Positions 28,229-39,773 of a DNA stretch of 64,000 nucleotides are shown in pieces. Origin of the DNA: Rhizobium binae. GTDB taxonomy: Bacteria > Pseudomonadota > Alphaproteobacteria > Rhizobiales > Rhizobiaceae. The stretch's first letter is position 1. Each line of letters begins with the position of its first letter. The stretch covers positions 4,204,001 to 4,268,000 of the forward strand of contig NZ_CP071604.1 of NCBI RefSeq assembly GCF_017357225.1, in the 5' to 3' direction. Position numbers and translations under genes: made by a program. The notes below the pieces were generated by a model. That model did no database searches. It saw nothing but the letters and a program-made list of their open reading frames with translations, and was not told where the DNA came from.

Positions 28229-29131
28229 TTAGCCCTTGAGAACTTCAACCAAGGTCTTGCCGAGGCGGGCCGGAGACGGCGAGACACGAATGCCTGCCGA
28301 TTCCATCGCCGCGATCTTCGATTCCGCATCGCCCTTGCCGCCGGACACCACGGCGCCGGCATGGCCCATGGTGCGGCCCTTCGGCGCCGTACGGCCGGCA
28401 ATGAAGCCGGCCATCGGCTTCTTGCGGCCCTTCTTGGCTTCGTCCTTGAGGAACTGCGCAGCGTCTTCCTCTGCAGAACCGCCGATTTCGCCGATCATGA
28501 TGATCGACCGGGTGGCTTCGTCGGCCAGGAACATTTCCAAGACGTCGATGAACTCGGTGCCCTTGACCGGGTCGCCGCCGATGCCGACGGCCGTCGTCTG
28601 GCCAAGACCCTCGTTGGAGGTCTGGAACACGGCTTCATAGGTCAGCGTGCCCGAACGGGAGACGATACCGACCGAACCCTTGCGGAAGATCGAGCCCGGC
28701 ATGATGCCGATCTTGCATTCTTCCGGCGTCAGGATGCCAGGGCAGTTGGGGCCGAGCAGGCGCGACTTGGAGCGGTCGAGGCGCGCCTTGACGCGCACCA
28801 TGTCCATCACAGGGATGCCTTCGGTGATGCAGGTGATGAACGGGATCTCGGCGTCGATCGCCTCGATGATCGCATCGGCCGCACCCGCCGGCGGAACGTA
28901 GATGACGGTCGCGTCGGCGCCGGTCTTTTCCTTGCCTTCGGCAACGGTTGCGAAGATCGGCAGGCTTTCGCCCTTTGCGCCGGTCCAGGTTTCGCCACCC
29001 TTCTTCGGGTGGATACCGCCGACCATCTGCGTGCCGTAATAGGCAAGCGCCTGTTCGGTGTGGAAGGTTCCGGTCTTGCCGGTTAGGCCCTGAACGAGAA
29101 CCTTGGTGTCTTTGTTGACGAGAATGGACAT
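28229..29131 (-). CDS. sucD: Succinyl-CoA synthetase alpha subunit
   Basis: 300 residues binding CoA and carrying the phosphohistidine. The N-terminus [46 protein letters not shown] is diagnostic. The active-site histidine is in [34 protein letters not shown] 29131 is the family start; the frame continues upstream without homology. It is separated from sucC by a DUF1579-like gene, unusual for a pair that is normally adjacent. Confidence 0.97.
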   Translation of the reverse strand: MSILVNKDTKVLVQGLTGKTGTFHTEQALAYYGTQMVGGIHPKKGGETWTGAKGESLPIFATVAEGKEKTGADATVIYVPPAGAADAIIEAIDAEIPFITCITEGIPVMDMVRVKARLDRSKSRLLGPNCPGILTPEECKIGIMPGSIFRKGSVGIVSRSGTLTYEAVFQTSNEGLGQTTAVGIGGDPVKGTEFIDVLEMFLADEATRSIIMIGEIGGSAEEDAAQFLKDEAKKGRKKPMAGFIAGRTAPKGRTMGHAGAVVSGGKGDAESKIAAMESAGIRVSPSPARLGKTLVEVLKG

Positions 29132-29144
29132 GCGAGGCCTTTGT

Positions 29145-29636
29145 TTAGGAGAGGTTGGAAGACGTGGGGGCGGCGCGACGATAGATGCCGCTGACCACCT
29201 CCTGCCAAGTATCGCTGCCTGCAGGCGAAAAGCTGACGCCCATCCGGTAGCAGTCTTCATTTTCAAACGTGAATGCAGTGCGCTGTCTGCCGCGCGGCGA
29301 AGTCTTCGTCAGCACGAGCTCATTGCCATTCCATTCGCCGGAAGCCGGCGAAGGCGTTGCAAAACCGGCGCTATCGAACTGGTAGAGCTTGTAAGTCTGG
29401 TCCGAACCATCGAAGCCGAAGACATTGCGGGCTTCGAAAGAGACCGCGCCGTCGCGCATCTGGCAATAGCGCTGCTCCAGGAAGAACCCGCCGAACAGCG
29501 CCTCGCCGGAAAGCGCGGCGCTCGCCTTGCCTTCACTCGTCCACGCCGACGCCGCCACGTGCTCCTCTCCTTCCCAGGCGCCGGCAAAGGCGCTGAGACG
29601 GAAATGAGCGGCGGATGGTGTGGACTGGAAGGCCAT
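29145..29636 (-). CDS. DUF1579-like protein between sucC and sucD
   Basis: 163-residue predicted soluble beta-barrel (lipocalin-like) protein: [120 protein letters not shown]. The repeated strands and central FGFDxxxxxYxLYxFDS motif recall DUF1579/THAP4-like folds. Function unknown. It is 8 bases after sucC and 13 before sucD, so it is clearly in the operon. Confidence 0.75.
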   Translation of the reverse strand: MAFQSTPSAAHFRLSAFAGAWEGEEHVAASAWTSEGKASAALSGEALFGGFFLEQRYCQMRDGAVSFEARNVFGFDGSDQTYKLYQFDSAGFATPSPASGEWNGNELVLTKTSPRGRQRTAFTFENEDCYRMGVSFSPAGSDTWQEVVSGIYRRAAPTSSNLS

Positions 29637-29644
29637 GACTATTC

Positions 29645-30838
<1,194 letters not shown>

Positions 30839-30872
30839 GGGTCTATCCCTGTTTGGATTGCTTCAGCGCCGA

Positions 30873-31874
<1,002 letters not shown>

Positions 31875-31974
31875 CTAGGCACCGCTCAATGACGCAATCG
31901 CATAGACCCAAAGCCAAAAAATGGCAATCCATTAATTTTGATGCAGCATTTTCAATCGTTTAGATACAAAAATT

Positions 31975-31990
31975 CTTACGTAAACGTAAG
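31975..31990. promoter_or_regulatory. Palindrome between zapE and mdh: operator or weak terminator
   Basis: CTTACG-TAAA-CGTAAG (31975-31990) is a perfect 6-bp inverted repeat. On the minus strand it is followed by AATTTTTG, so it could terminate zapE. It also sits about 140 bases upstream of mdh and has the spacing of a dimeric regulator site. The stem is short and only half GC. The rest of 31836-31974 is AT-rich and probably carries the mdh promoter. Confidence 0.4.
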
Positions 31991-32009
31991 ATATTCTGTC
32001 ACCGAATTG

Positions 32010-33173
32010 TTATTCGGCGGCACGTTTCTCATGATGCAGTGCAAGATATTCAGCGCTGCGCATTTCGAAAAGACGTGACACCGTGCGGTCGAATTCGAAG
32101 CCTTCGGTCCCCCGGCGGCCGACGAGCAGTTCCTCCGGCATTGCCGCCGCGGAAATGTAGAGGCGAACGGCATGATCGTAGAACGTGTCGACCATAATGA
32201 TGAGGCGCTTGATCTGGTTCCGTTTTTCTGGTCCGAGCATCGGAACGTGATCGACGAAGACGATATCGAAGCGTTCGGCGATGGCCAGGAAATCGGCAGC
32301 GCCGAGCGGCTTGTCGCAAAGATCGGCGAAAGAGAACCGCGCCATGCGGTCGGCGGCGAGAGGCACATGGATGGCGCGCCCCTTCATCGGAATGTCGAGC
32401 GGCTGCGCTTTGCGCCCATGCAGCGCCTGCGTCCAGGACGCCTCCATCGCCATGTCGTTATGTTCGCTGATCGGCACCAGATAGACCGGCTGGCTGTTCA
32501 GCTTCTCCATCCGGTAATCGGTCGGCGAATCCAGAGTGACGACATCGACATGCTGCTTGAGCAGGGCAAGGAAGGGCAGGAACAAGCCGCGGTTGAGACC
32601 ATCCCTGTAGAGATTATCCGGCTCGACATTCGACGTCGCGACCAGCACGCATCCACGCGCGAAGAGTTCGGAGAACAGCCGCGACAGGATCATCGCGTCG
32701 GCAATGTCGGTGACGGTGAATTCATCGAAGCAGAGCAGTTCTGCTTCCTCGTAAAGGGCTGCGGCGACCGGCGGCATCGGATCGGCCTGCTTCGTCTCTC
32801 CATTCTTGAGCTTCAGCCGGTGCGCGGCGATGCGGTTGTGCACATCCGCCATGAATTCATGGAAATGCGCGCGCCGCTTCCTCCCGCACGGCGCCATCGA
32901 GAAGAACATGTCCATCAGCATGGTCTTGCCGCGCCCGACGCTGCCGTGGATATAGAGCCCCTTGATGCCGCCCACGGCTTTCTTCTTCGAGGCGAACAGC
33001 CAGCCGAGCGCGCTCGATTTCGCCGCCGGCCGCTGCTGCTTCAAACCCGCGAGCACCCGATCCAGGCTTTTGGCTACATCCAACTGGGCGGAATCGACCT
33101 GCAGCGCACCAGAAAGCGTCAGCGATTTAAGCTGTTCGCAGACGCTGAGCGCATAATCTGGCATTGGCTGCAT
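32010..33173 (-). CDS. zapE: Cell division protein ZapE (AFG1-like ATPase)
   Basis: 387-residue P-loop ATPase of the ZapE/AFG1 family, linked to Z-ring function in bacteria and to respiratory-complex turnover in mitochondria. Walker A is GLYIHGSVGRGKTMLMDMFF (about 72-91), followed by RRAHFHEFMADVHNRI. Walker B is ELLCFDEFTVTDIADAMILSRLFSELFARG, and VLVATSNVEPDNLYRDGLNRGLFLPFLALL is the sensor block. It is upstream of mdh on the same strand, 174 bases apart. Confidence 0.92.
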   Translation of the reverse strand: MQPMPDYALSVCEQLKSLTLSGALQVDSAQLDVAKSLDRVLAGLKQQRPAAKSSALGWLFASKKKAVGGIKGLYIHGSVGRGKTMLMDMFFSMAPCGRKRRAHFHEFMADVHNRIAAHRLKLKNGETKQADPMPPVAAALYEEAELLCFDEFTVTDIADAMILSRLFSELFARGCVLVATSNVEPDNLYRDGLNRGLFLPFLALLKQHVDVVTLDSPTDYRMEKLNSQPVYLVPISEHNDMAMEASWTQALHGRKAQPLDIPMKGRAIHVPLAADRMARFSFADLCDKPLGAADFLAIAERFDIVFVDHVPMLGPEKRNQIKRLIIMVDTFYDHAVRLYISAAAMPEELLVGRRGTEGFEFDRTVSRLFEMRSAEYLALHHEKRAAE

Positions 33174-33237
33174 AAGGGCATGTCCACCTGTCAGTCATCG
33201 GCGGGGCGCCGCCGGATCGTTTACCGCGCCGGTTCCT

Positions 33238-33759
33238 TTACCGGCTGAGGCTGATCGGCTGACCTGTATTCGTCTGGCCCTGGAAGCGATTGTCGGCCGT
33301 CTTGTAGACGCTGCCGATCGCGTTGCCCGAGCGGTCCTTGAGCAACACCTGCTTGCCGGCGACCTCCCAGGAACCCATCGCCGTCAACTCGCCGACGCAG
33401 CCGCGTGTGCCGCCACGCGAACCGCTGCCGAGGTTGGTGAGCGTCAGGAACATGTCGCAGCTGCCGTTGACGCGCCAGCTTCCGACCATCGATTCCTTCG
33501 TGACGTCGAGCGCATTCGCCGCGACCGCCGGCTGGCCACCCGGCATCGGCGATGCCGACGCCGGCGCGGCCGGGAACTGCGAGCTGCCGGTCGGCGGCGG
33601 AAGCTGTCCGCCCTGCACGGAGGGAACCGGCTGCGCCGTCAGCGGCGCCGGCGCGGCACTGGGAGAGTTGGAGCTGTAATCATATGCCGTACGCTGACAA
33701 CCGGCTAGGGCGAGAGTCACTACCAAACCTGTCATCGCATATCGCAACTGCATCATCAT
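33238..33759 (-). CDS. Outer-membrane lipoprotein with AprI/Inh-type domain (Omp19-like)
   Basis: 173-residue lipoprotein. The lipobox is [11 protein letters not shown], with Cys about 20. A Pro/Ala/Gly/Ser-rich spacer (about 30-95) leads to a C-terminal beta-barrel resembling the alkaline protease inhibitor (AprI/Inh) domain: [59 protein letters not shown], with two cysteines for a disulfide. Brucella Omp19 has this plan. ATG 33759 is the first of three tandem ATGs, with AGGAG close upstream; the frame to 33804 lacks a ribosome site. Confidence 0.83.
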   Translation of the reverse strand: MMMQLRYAMTGLVVTLALAGCQRTAYDYSSNSPSAAPAPLTAQPVPSVQGGQLPPPTGSSQFPAAPASASPMPGGQPAVAANALDVTKESMVGSWRVNGSCDMFLTLTNLGSGSRGGTRGCVGELTAMGSWEVAGKQVLLKDRSGNAIGSVYKTADNRFQGQTNTGQPISLSR

Positions 33760-33890
33760 ACTCCTGAATTCGGCTGTCGCCGCAGAGAAACGGGCGTGAG
33801 ACAAGTTCGATTACCGTAATTCGCTTTGGTTAATCAAGTCGGACTGCATAAATTGCCGGGTGACAACACCTAACCGAAAAACGATACAGT

Positions 33891-34704
33891 TCAACTGTCC
33901 CGCTGCAAAACTTCCTGCACATAGAATTTGTCAGCAAGGTGTTGCGCGCGTTGATCTCCGTCGGCATCCCTCCTGAACTCCCGCGATAGCTCCGAATAAC
34001 GTTGGAATGCGTCCCGGAGAAAAGATTGAACCAGCATCGGCGGCGGCGCTTCTCCCATTTCGCGGGTCTGCTTCTTGACCTGTACGAGATCGAGTATCGC
34101 CGCTCGAAGGTCGGGAGCAATGGAGGTCGCCTCGAGGCACTCCAGCATATTCATCGGCGGCAGCGCGCGAAACGAACGCTGCCGCATCCATTCGAGCGCA
34201 ATGGCCGGGGGCGCACGGCATAAAGCAGCTTCTTCAGCTTGATCGCCCCCTCACTGTCGCTCTTAAAATGCTGCCGCATGAGCCCGATATAATGGGCAGC
34301 GACCTTTTCCGGCACCATGATGAGATCAAGCAGCGCGCCGAGGCGCGAGCGAAAACCCGCCTCCTCTTCATAAGCGATCGGCGATTTCAGCCATTCGACC
34401 ACCACCGCGTTTCCCTTCAGGGCAAGCAGCAGCGCCTTTCGCAGATCCCAGCCACCGGTATCGATGTCGCCAACGATCGGAAACTCGGTGACATCGCGTG
34501 CCGTAGCAAGCGCCAGATGATGCTCCACGGGCCGGATATAGACGAAACGGCAGTCACAATCGCTGTCGGGAGACGGAAATCCCAGGCGCGACTGCCGCTC
34601 TCGATCGCAAAACCGATACGAATGCCCTGCACCGAGGCGAGCCGCGACCTGATCTCTCTGACGGCTTCCGGATCGAAACCGTCTATCCCGCCATCGGCAT
34701 CCAC
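33891..34704 (-). pseudogene. Frameshifted YcgL/COG3541-type predicted nucleotidyltransferase
   Basis: Three minus-strand frames join into one family-like protein. First, from GTG 34704: VREIRSRLASVQGIRIGFAIESGSRAW. Then comes a shift to GFPSPDSDCDCRFVYIRPVEHHLALATARDVTEFPIVGDIDTGGWDLRKALLLALKGNAVVVEWLKSPIAYEEE. A second shift leads to ALEWMRQRSFRALPPMNMLECLEATSIAP...FYVQEVLQRDS. The GSRxWGFxSxDSDxDxRF motif is the nucleotidyltransferase active site. The first lesion is at a C-run, 34581-34583 (one base short). The second is at the G-run 34207-34211. Both in homopolymers, so sequencing error is possible. It lies immediately downstream of sdhB. Confidence 0.75.
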
Positions 34705-34707
34705 CGA

Positions 34708-35487
34708 TCAAACCCGGCGCTCGACCATCATCTTCTTGATTTCGGCGATTGCCTTGGCCGGGTTGAGGCCCTTGGGGCAGGTCTGCGCGCAGTTCATGAT
34801 CGTGTGGCAGCGATAGAGGCGGAACGGATCCTCGAGATTGTCGAGGCGTTCACCGGTCGCCTCATCTCTCGAATCGATCAGCCAGCGATAGGCTTGCAGC
34901 AGCACGGCCGGGCCGAGATAACGGTCGCCGTTCCACCAGTAGCTCGGACAGGAGGTCGAGCAGCAGGCACAGAGGATACATTCGTAAAGACCGTCGAGCT
35001 TCTGCCGGTCCTCGTGGCTCTGCTTCCATTCCTTGGCGGGCGCCGGCGACACCGTCTTCAGCCACGGCTCGATCGAACGATGCTGGGCATAGAAGTTGGT
35101 GAGGTCGGGCACCAGATCCTTGACGACCGGCAGATGCGGCAGCGGATAGATCTTTACCGCGCCCTTGATGTCGTCGAGACCCTTGGTGCAAGCAAGCGTG
35201 TTCGTGCCGTCGATATTCATCGCGCACGAGCCGCAGATGCCTTCGCGACAGGACCGGCGCAGCGTCAGCGTCGGGTCGATCTTGTTCTTGATGTAGAGCA
35301 GGCCGTCGAGCACCATCGGGCCACAGTCGTCGACATCGATGTAAAACGTGTCGATCGACGGGTTCTGGCCGTCATCCGGGCTCCAGCGGTAGACACGGAA
35401 CTCGCGGGTGTTCGTCGCACCCGCCGGCTTGGGCCAGACCTTGCCTTCGCGCATCTGAGAATTCTTGGGGAGAGCGAGTTCAACCAT
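34708..35487 (-). CDS. sdhB: Succinate dehydrogenase iron-sulfur subunit
   Basis: 259-residue electron-transfer subunit of complex II with three Fe-S clusters. The 2Fe-2S ligands are in [21 protein letters not shown], the 4Fe-4S ligands in [25 protein letters not shown], and the 3Fe-4S ligands in [21 protein letters not shown]. It is the last gene of sdhCDAB, 18 bases after sdhA. Confidence 0.98.
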   Translation of the reverse strand: MVELALPKNSQMREGKVWPKPAGATNTREFRVYRWSPDDGQNPSIDTFYIDVDDCGPMVLDGLLYIKNKIDPTLTLRRSCREGICGSCAMNIDGTNTLACTKGLDDIKGAVKIYPLPHLPVVKDLVPDLTNFYAQHRSIEPWLKTVSPAPAKEWKQSHEDRQKLDGLYECILCACCSTSCPSYWWNGDRYLGPAVLLQAYRWLIDSRDEATGERLDNLEDPFRLYRCHTIMNCAQTCPKGLNPAKAIAEIKKMMVERRV

Positions 35488-35505
35488 ACCAGGTTCCTCT
35501 TGAAA

Positions 35506-37347
35506 TCAGTATACGCGAGCTTTTGGCTCGATCTTGTGCGGATCGATGCCTTCCGCGATCAGGTCGGTGTGAACCGGCCGGTAATCGAGCTTGACGTCGC
35601 CTGCCTCGTTCACCCAGGCAAGCGTATGCTTGCGCCAGTTGACATCGTCGCGGCCGGCGAATGCGCCCTCGGTATAATCCTCGCGAGCATGCGAGCCGCG
35701 GCTCTCCTTGCGGGCTTCGGCGCCGTAGATCGTTGTGATGGCGTTGGCCATCAGGTTCTGCAGCTCCAGCGTTTCCACCAGATCCGAGTTCCAGACCATC
35801 GACCGGTCGGTGACCTTGATGTCGCGCATTTCCTGCCAGATCGCCGAGATCCGCCGGCAGCCGGATTCGAGCGATTCCTGCGTGCGGAAGACGGCGGCGT
35901 CTTCCTGCATGGCGCGCTGCATCTTCTCGCGCAGCACCGCCGTCGGCGTGCCGCCGCTGGCGTGGCGCAGACCGTCGAAGCGATCCATGATCTTGTCGCA
36001 GGCCGCGACGTTGAGATGCGGGATCGGCGCTGCGCGGTCGATCACCTCGCCGGCGCGGATCGCCGCGGCGCGGCCGAAGACCACGAGGTCGATCAGCGAG
36101 TTGGAGCCGAGACGGTTGGCGCCGTGCACCGAGGCGCAGCCGGCCTCGCCGACAGCCATCAGGCCGGGGATGATCCGCTCCGGATTGGCACTGTCGGCGT
36201 TCAGCACTTCGCCCCAATAATTCGTGGGAATGCCGCCCATATTGTAGTGAACGGTCGGCAGAACCGGGATTGGCTCGCGGGTGACGTCGACGCCGGCGAA
36301 GATCTTGGCGCTCTCGGAAATCCCCGGCAGGCGTTCATGCAGCACGGCCGGATCGAGATGGTCGAGATGCAGGAAGATGTGATCCTTGTTCTTGCCGACG
36401 CCGCGGCCTTCGCGGATCTCCAGCGTCATGCAGCGCGATACCACGTCGCGCGAGGCAAGGTCCTTGGCCGACGGCGCGTAACGCTCCATGAAGCGCTCGC
36501 CTTCGGAATTGACGAGATAACCGCCTTCGCCGCGCGCGCCTTCGGTGATCAGACAGCCCGAGCCGTAGATGCCGGTCGGGTGGAACTGGACGAACTCCAT
36601 GTCCTGCAGCGGCAGGCCGGCACGAGCCACCATGCCGCCGCCGTCGCCGGTGCAGGTATGGGCCGAGGTCGCCGAGAAATAGGCGCGGCCATAGCCGCCG
36701 GTCGCTAGCACCACCATCTTGGCGGCGAAGCGATGGATCGTGCCGTCATCGAGGCACCAGGCGACGACGCCGATGCAGCGGCTGCCGTCCTCCGACATGA
36801 TCAGGTCGAGCGCGAAATATTCGATGAAGAATTCGGCGTTGTGGCGCAGCGACTGGCCGTAGAGCGTGTGCAGGATGGCGTGGCCGGTGCGGTCGGCGAC
36901 GGCGCAGGTGCGCTGCACCGGCGGGCCTTCGCCGTAATTCTGCATGTGGCCACCGAACGGCCGTTGGTAGATCTTGCCTTCCTCGTTGCGCGAGAACGGC
37001 ACGCCGTAATGTTCGAGCTCATAGACCGCCTTCGGCGCTTCCATGGTCAGATACTGCATGGCGTCGACGTCGCCGAGCCAGTCGGAACCCTTGACCGTGT
37101 CGTAAAGGTGCCACTGCCAGCTGTCCGGCGTCATGTTGCGTAGCGAGGCGGCTATGCCGCCCTGCGCCGCGACCGTGTGCGAACGGGTCGGGAAAACCTT
37201 GGTGATGCAGGCCGTGCGAAACCCCTGCTCGGCCATGCCGAGCGTCGCGCGCAGCCCGGCGCCGCCGGCGCCGACGACGATCACGTCATAGGCGTGGTCG
37301 ACATATTGGTAGGCCTTGCCATTCTGGGCGGGTGAAGTCGGTGCCAT
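35506..37347 (-). CDS. sdhA: Succinate dehydrogenase flavoprotein subunit
   Basis: 613 residues; oxidises succinate to fumarate. The FAD Rossmann is [23 protein letters not shown]. The covalent-FAD histidine is in [38 protein letters not shown] and [18 protein letters not shown] hold substrate and catalytic arginine regions, and [22 protein letters not shown] the C-terminal flavin contact. It starts 7 bases after sdhD. Confidence 0.98.
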   Translation of the reverse strand: MAPTSPAQNGKAYQYVDHAYDVIVVGAGGAGLRATLGMAEQGFRTACITKVFPTRSHTVAAQGGIAASLRNMTPDSWQWHLYDTVKGSDWLGDVDAMQYLTMEAPKAVYELEHYGVPFSRNEEGKIYQRPFGGHMQNYGEGPPVQRTCAVADRTGHAILHTLYGQSLRHNAEFFIEYFALDLIMSEDGSRCIGVVAWCLDDGTIHRFAAKMVVLATGGYGRAYFSATSAHTCTGDGGGMVARAGLPLQDMEFVQFHPTGIYGSGCLITEGARGEGGYLVNSEGERFMERYAPSAKDLASRDVVSRCMTLEIREGRGVGKNKDHIFLHLDHLDPAVLHERLPGISESAKIFAGVDVTREPIPVLPTVHYNMGGIPTNYWGEVLNADSANPERIIPGLMAVGEAGCASVHGANRLGSNSLIDLVVFGRAAAIRAGEVIDRAAPIPHLNVAACDKIMDRFDGLRHASGGTPTAVLREKMQRAMQEDAAVFRTQESLESGCRRISAIWQEMRDIKVTDRSMVWNSDLVETLELQNLMANAITTIYGAEARKESRGSHAREDYTEGAFAGRDDVNWRKHTLAWVNEAGDVKLDYRPVHTDLIAEGIDPHKIEPKARVY

Positions 37348-37354
37348 AGCGAGC

Positions 37355-37735
37355 TTATCCTACGAATGCGATTTTCAGAATGGCGAAGAGACAGAGGCCG
37401 GCGATGACGATCACGAAGAACGTGTTCAGCATCAAGAGAGCGATCTTGCCGAACTCGCCATGCACGTAATCCTCGATGATGACCTGCATGCCGAGCTTCA
37501 TATGGATGACGCCCGAGATCACCATCAAGCCCATGACGACGGCGACGAACGGGTTCGACAGCGCTCGAACCACATCCGCATAGGGCGCGCCCGCATAGGC
37601 GATCATGAAGATGACGAAGAAGAGGATCAACGGAATGTTGGCGACGGCGGTCAGCCGCTGACGCCAGAAATGGCTCGTGCCTTCCTTGGCAGAGCCGAGC
37701 CCGCGAACCTTGCCGAGGGGGGTGCGCATATCCAT
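37355..37735 (-). CDS. sdhD: Succinate dehydrogenase membrane anchor subunit
   Basis: 126-residue anchor with three helices: [59 protein letters not shown] (haem-ligand His region followed by the conserved EDYVH), and [25 protein letters not shown]. It lies between sdhC (10 bases) and sdhA (7 bases). Confidence 0.94.
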   Translation of the reverse strand: MDMRTPLGKVRGLGSAKEGTSHFWRQRLTAVANIPLILFFVIFMIAYAGAPYADVVRALSNPFVAVVMGLMVISGVIHMKLGMQVIIEDYVHGEFGKIALLMLNTFFVIVIAGLCLFAILKIAFVG

Positions 37736-37745
37736 GAGGGGACCT

Positions 37746-38141
37746 TCAGAAGCGAATGAGGAAGCCGATCACCCAGACCAGCACGGTCAGACAGAGCGAC
37801 CCGATGATGTTCGCGATGGCGAGTTTGGTCGAGACTTCCTTCTCGAAGCCGTACCCGAGATCCCACATGAGATGGCGCAAACCGCCGAGCATGTGGTGCA
37901 GCAGCGCCCAGGTGTAGCCGAGCAGCACCAGCTTGCCGAGAAGGCTGCCGAGCACCCAATTGGCCCAATCATACGACGCTTGGCCGCTTGCCGCCGCGAT
38001 CAGCCACCAGGCGACGAGCAACGTGCCGACATAGAGCGCACCGCCGGTAATGCGGTGGACGATGGACATGACCATGGTGGGAATAAGTTTGTAGACTTGC
38101 AAATGCGGCGACAGGGGCCGGTTATTTGTCACGTTCGCCAT
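37746..38141 (-). CDS. sdhC: Succinate dehydrogenase cytochrome b556 subunit
   Basis: 131-residue membrane subunit. [32 protein letters not shown] is the SdhC signature (SPHLxxY...S..HR.TG, quinone-site Ser/Arg). [19 protein letters not shown] carries the haem-ligand histidine. ATG 38141 (MANVTNNRP) is the family start; an upstream in-frame ATG at 38186 would add 15 unrelated residues. First gene of the sdh operon. Confidence 0.96.
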   Translation of the reverse strand: MANVTNNRPLSPHLQVYKLIPTMVMSIVHRITGGALYVGTLLVAWWLIAAASGQASYDWANWVLGSLLGKLVLLGYTWALLHHMLGGLRHLMWDLGYGFEKEVSTKLAIANIIGSLCLTVLVWVIGFLIRF

Positions 38142-38579
38142 CAGAACCTCGCGGCGGCTTCTCTGCGCTCCCGGATTTCGGAGCATGCTCAGTCAACCAC
38201 ACGAATGACAAAATTCTCTGTGTGCGTTGCATCAATTGCGACGTTTACTCACCGGAAAGCCCGACGACAAGCACAATCGCTGTGAGCTTTTAATTTAATC
38301 GATTCGGGTTACCGGGAAGTTTGCCGGCGTGGACAAATCCAGGAAATGCGAAGCGGCTTTCCCGAGCGAGACGCGACGCGATTTTGCCGGCAATCGGGTA
38401 AAAAACAATCGATTGGAGGGGTTCTACCCCTCGACGGAAATTTGAGCCCCTCTCACAAAACTCGCCTTTTTCGCTCAATATTTATCGCGTTCCTCCCCTG
38501 CACATGGACAAGCCACGGCTTTTGGCGCAATCTGGCGTTAACGATTTGTTAACGATTGGAATTTCGGAGGCCGGCGCCC
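38142..38579. other. 438-base divergent intergenic region between sdhC and a secreted orf
   Basis: The interval should contain the sdhCDAB promoter (minus) and the promoter of the gene at 38580 (plus). I see an AT-rich stretch near 38288-38302, a perfect hairpin GAGGGGT-TCT-ACCCCTC at 38416-38432, and a CtrA-like box at 38538-38553. Short frames inside it look unlike proteins of this genome. No RNA gene is recognised. Confidence 0.5.
38538..38553 (+). promoter_or_regulatory. CtrA-like box TTAA-N7-TTAAC
   Basis: TTAA (38538-38541), seven bases, then TTAAC (38549-38553) is a perfect match to the alphaproteobacterial CtrA consensus. It ends 26 bases before the ATG at 38580, so the regulated start would have a very short leader, or the site represses. 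Confidence 0.45.
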
Positions 38580-39068
38580 ATGTTTCGCAGTCTGTCCGTC
38601 GTCACCCTGCTTGCCCTGTCCGCGCTCGTCGCATTTCCCGCCACCGCCGGCGAACGCCGCCACGGTGAGCGCTTTTTCGGCCATCGCCACAATTTCCACA
38701 ACGGATTGTTTCTTGGCGAACGTGCGGGCTGGCGCACTCGCGGCATCCCCCGTGCTTTCGGCCCCCGATACGTCAGGGACCGGATGCCGTTCCTGAAGCG
38801 GTTTTCATCCCCGGTGACAAATCGCATCGCCCGCGGCCCTCTGGTCATCATCGCACCCCAGGCACCGGGTGGCGACAGCGGCGGCACCTATTCCGGCTCT
38901 TCCTATGCCTATCAGGTCGACGGCGGAACTTATGTCGGCGGCAACGGCTATGGATATGGTCCTGCGGCACGGCCCGAGCCGCAGGCCCCGAAGGCGAAGG
39001 TCATCGACGTCGCCATCCAGGACGACCCTTGCGCCTATGAGGCCAATGTCTGCGTCATCCGGCCCTAG
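38580..39068 (+). CDS. Secreted hypothetical protein, Gly/Tyr/Ser-rich centre
   Basis: 162 residues. The signal peptide is MFRSLSVVTLLALSALVAFPATAG. The mature part is basic with many His/Arg (ERRHGERFFGHRHNFHNG), then a low-complexity Gly/Ser/Tyr region (about 98-130). It ends DDPCAYEANVCVIRP with two cysteines that may form a disulfide. ATG 38580 has GGAGG 10 bases upstream. Family unknown. A CtrA-like box lies just upstream, and its TAG stop is the first base of a RIME-like palindrome. Confidence 0.75.
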   Translation: MFRSLSVVTLLALSALVAFPATAGERRHGERFFGHRHNFHNGLFLGERAGWRTRGIPRAFGPRYVRDRMPFLKRFSSPVTNRIARGPLVIIAPQAPGGDSGGTYSGSSYAYQVDGGTYVGGNGYGYGPAARPEPQAPKAKVIDVAIQDDPCAYEANVCVIRP

Positions 39069-39168
39069 CATGTCGCGCAAAAGTGTGCAGCGGTTTTGCG
39101 GCAATGACATGCGGAAACAAAGACCTAAAGCGCGAAGAGCGAATCTGAAAGATCGCGACGCGCTTTAG
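39068..39168. repeat. RIME-like mosaic element (two palindromes)
   Basis: Palindrome A (39068-39112) runs from GCATGTCGCGCAAAA to an imperfect inverse ending GACATGC. Palindrome B (39125-39168) is bounded by CTAAAGCGCG and CGCGCTTTAG. The wording matches dispersed rhizobial repeats I remember. It begins in the last base of the upstream stop codon. Confidence 0.7.
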
Positions 39169-39191
39169 AATATTTGCCGAAAGCAGGCGGC

Positions 39192-39596
39192 TCAAATTTG
39201 CCGGCCCCCGCTTTTTCGCGACGCGGCTATGTCGATACGGACGGCGCACATCGGCGGGAGATTCTTGTCCTCGAACGTCGCCCGCCGCGGCGTTCCGCCA
39301 TCCGGCATCCAGGCATCCCATGCTCTGTTCATTTCCTCGAATGAGGCAAGATCCCTGAGCCAGATATTGGCGAGTATGATCTCCGACTTGTCGGTACCTT
39401 CGCGCAGCAGCATCTCATCGATGCGCTCCAGTATTTCGTTGGTTTGCGCTGTCACGCTCGCTCCCCGCGTCAGATTTGCGATCTGGCCGGGCAGATAGGC
39501 GGCATCTGCAAGGAGAGTGTCATCAACTTTGGCTTGCCCCGTCATCGTATTCGCAGACTTCCATGAATGCTTGAGATCGGGCCGTCGCCCCTTCAT
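39192..39596 (-). CDS. RidA/YjgF-family protein
   Basis: 134-residue member of the Rid family, which hydrolyse reactive enamine/imine intermediates. Recognised parts are AAYLPGQIANLTRGASVTAQTNEILERIDEMLLREGTDKSEIILANIWLRDLASFEEMNRAWDAWM and NLPPMCAVRIDIA. The usual arginine near the C-terminus is present as AVRID, as in the active-site R of RidA, but the last glutamate is replaced. The first 30 residues do not match the family well, so the start is uncertain (alternative ATG 39545). It is downstream of the LysR gene on the same strand and probably belongs to the catabolic cluster. Confidence 0.8.
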   Translation of the reverse strand: MKGRRPDLKHSWKSANTMTGQAKVDDTLLADAAYLPGQIANLTRGASVTAQTNEILERIDEMLLREGTDKSEIILANIWLRDLASFEEMNRAWDAWMPDGGTPRRATFEDKNLPPMCAVRIDIAASRKSGGRQI

Positions 39597-39773
39597 CGGA
39601 CCACTATGGAGCTTCGCTCGCCATCCCGGTAGAGCGAATTAAATTGAGCCGATATAATGGAAGTTGAACGCGCATGACGCCCGTCACACCAAACTTGATT
39701 CATACGACGTCTTTAGGTGCTTTTTACGCATGTCGTTGGTCGCAAAACCACCGCGCACCTTTTGCGACATGCG

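Noticed and set aside
34804..36708. 634-residue plus-strand frame across sdhB/sdhA
   Set aside because: Antisense to two certain genes, composition of a shadow frame (Asp/His/Arg/Val-rich), no motifs.
38290..38478. Small minus-strand frame in the sdhC upstream region
   Set aside because: 62 codons with no ribosome site or family likeness, in a likely promoter region.
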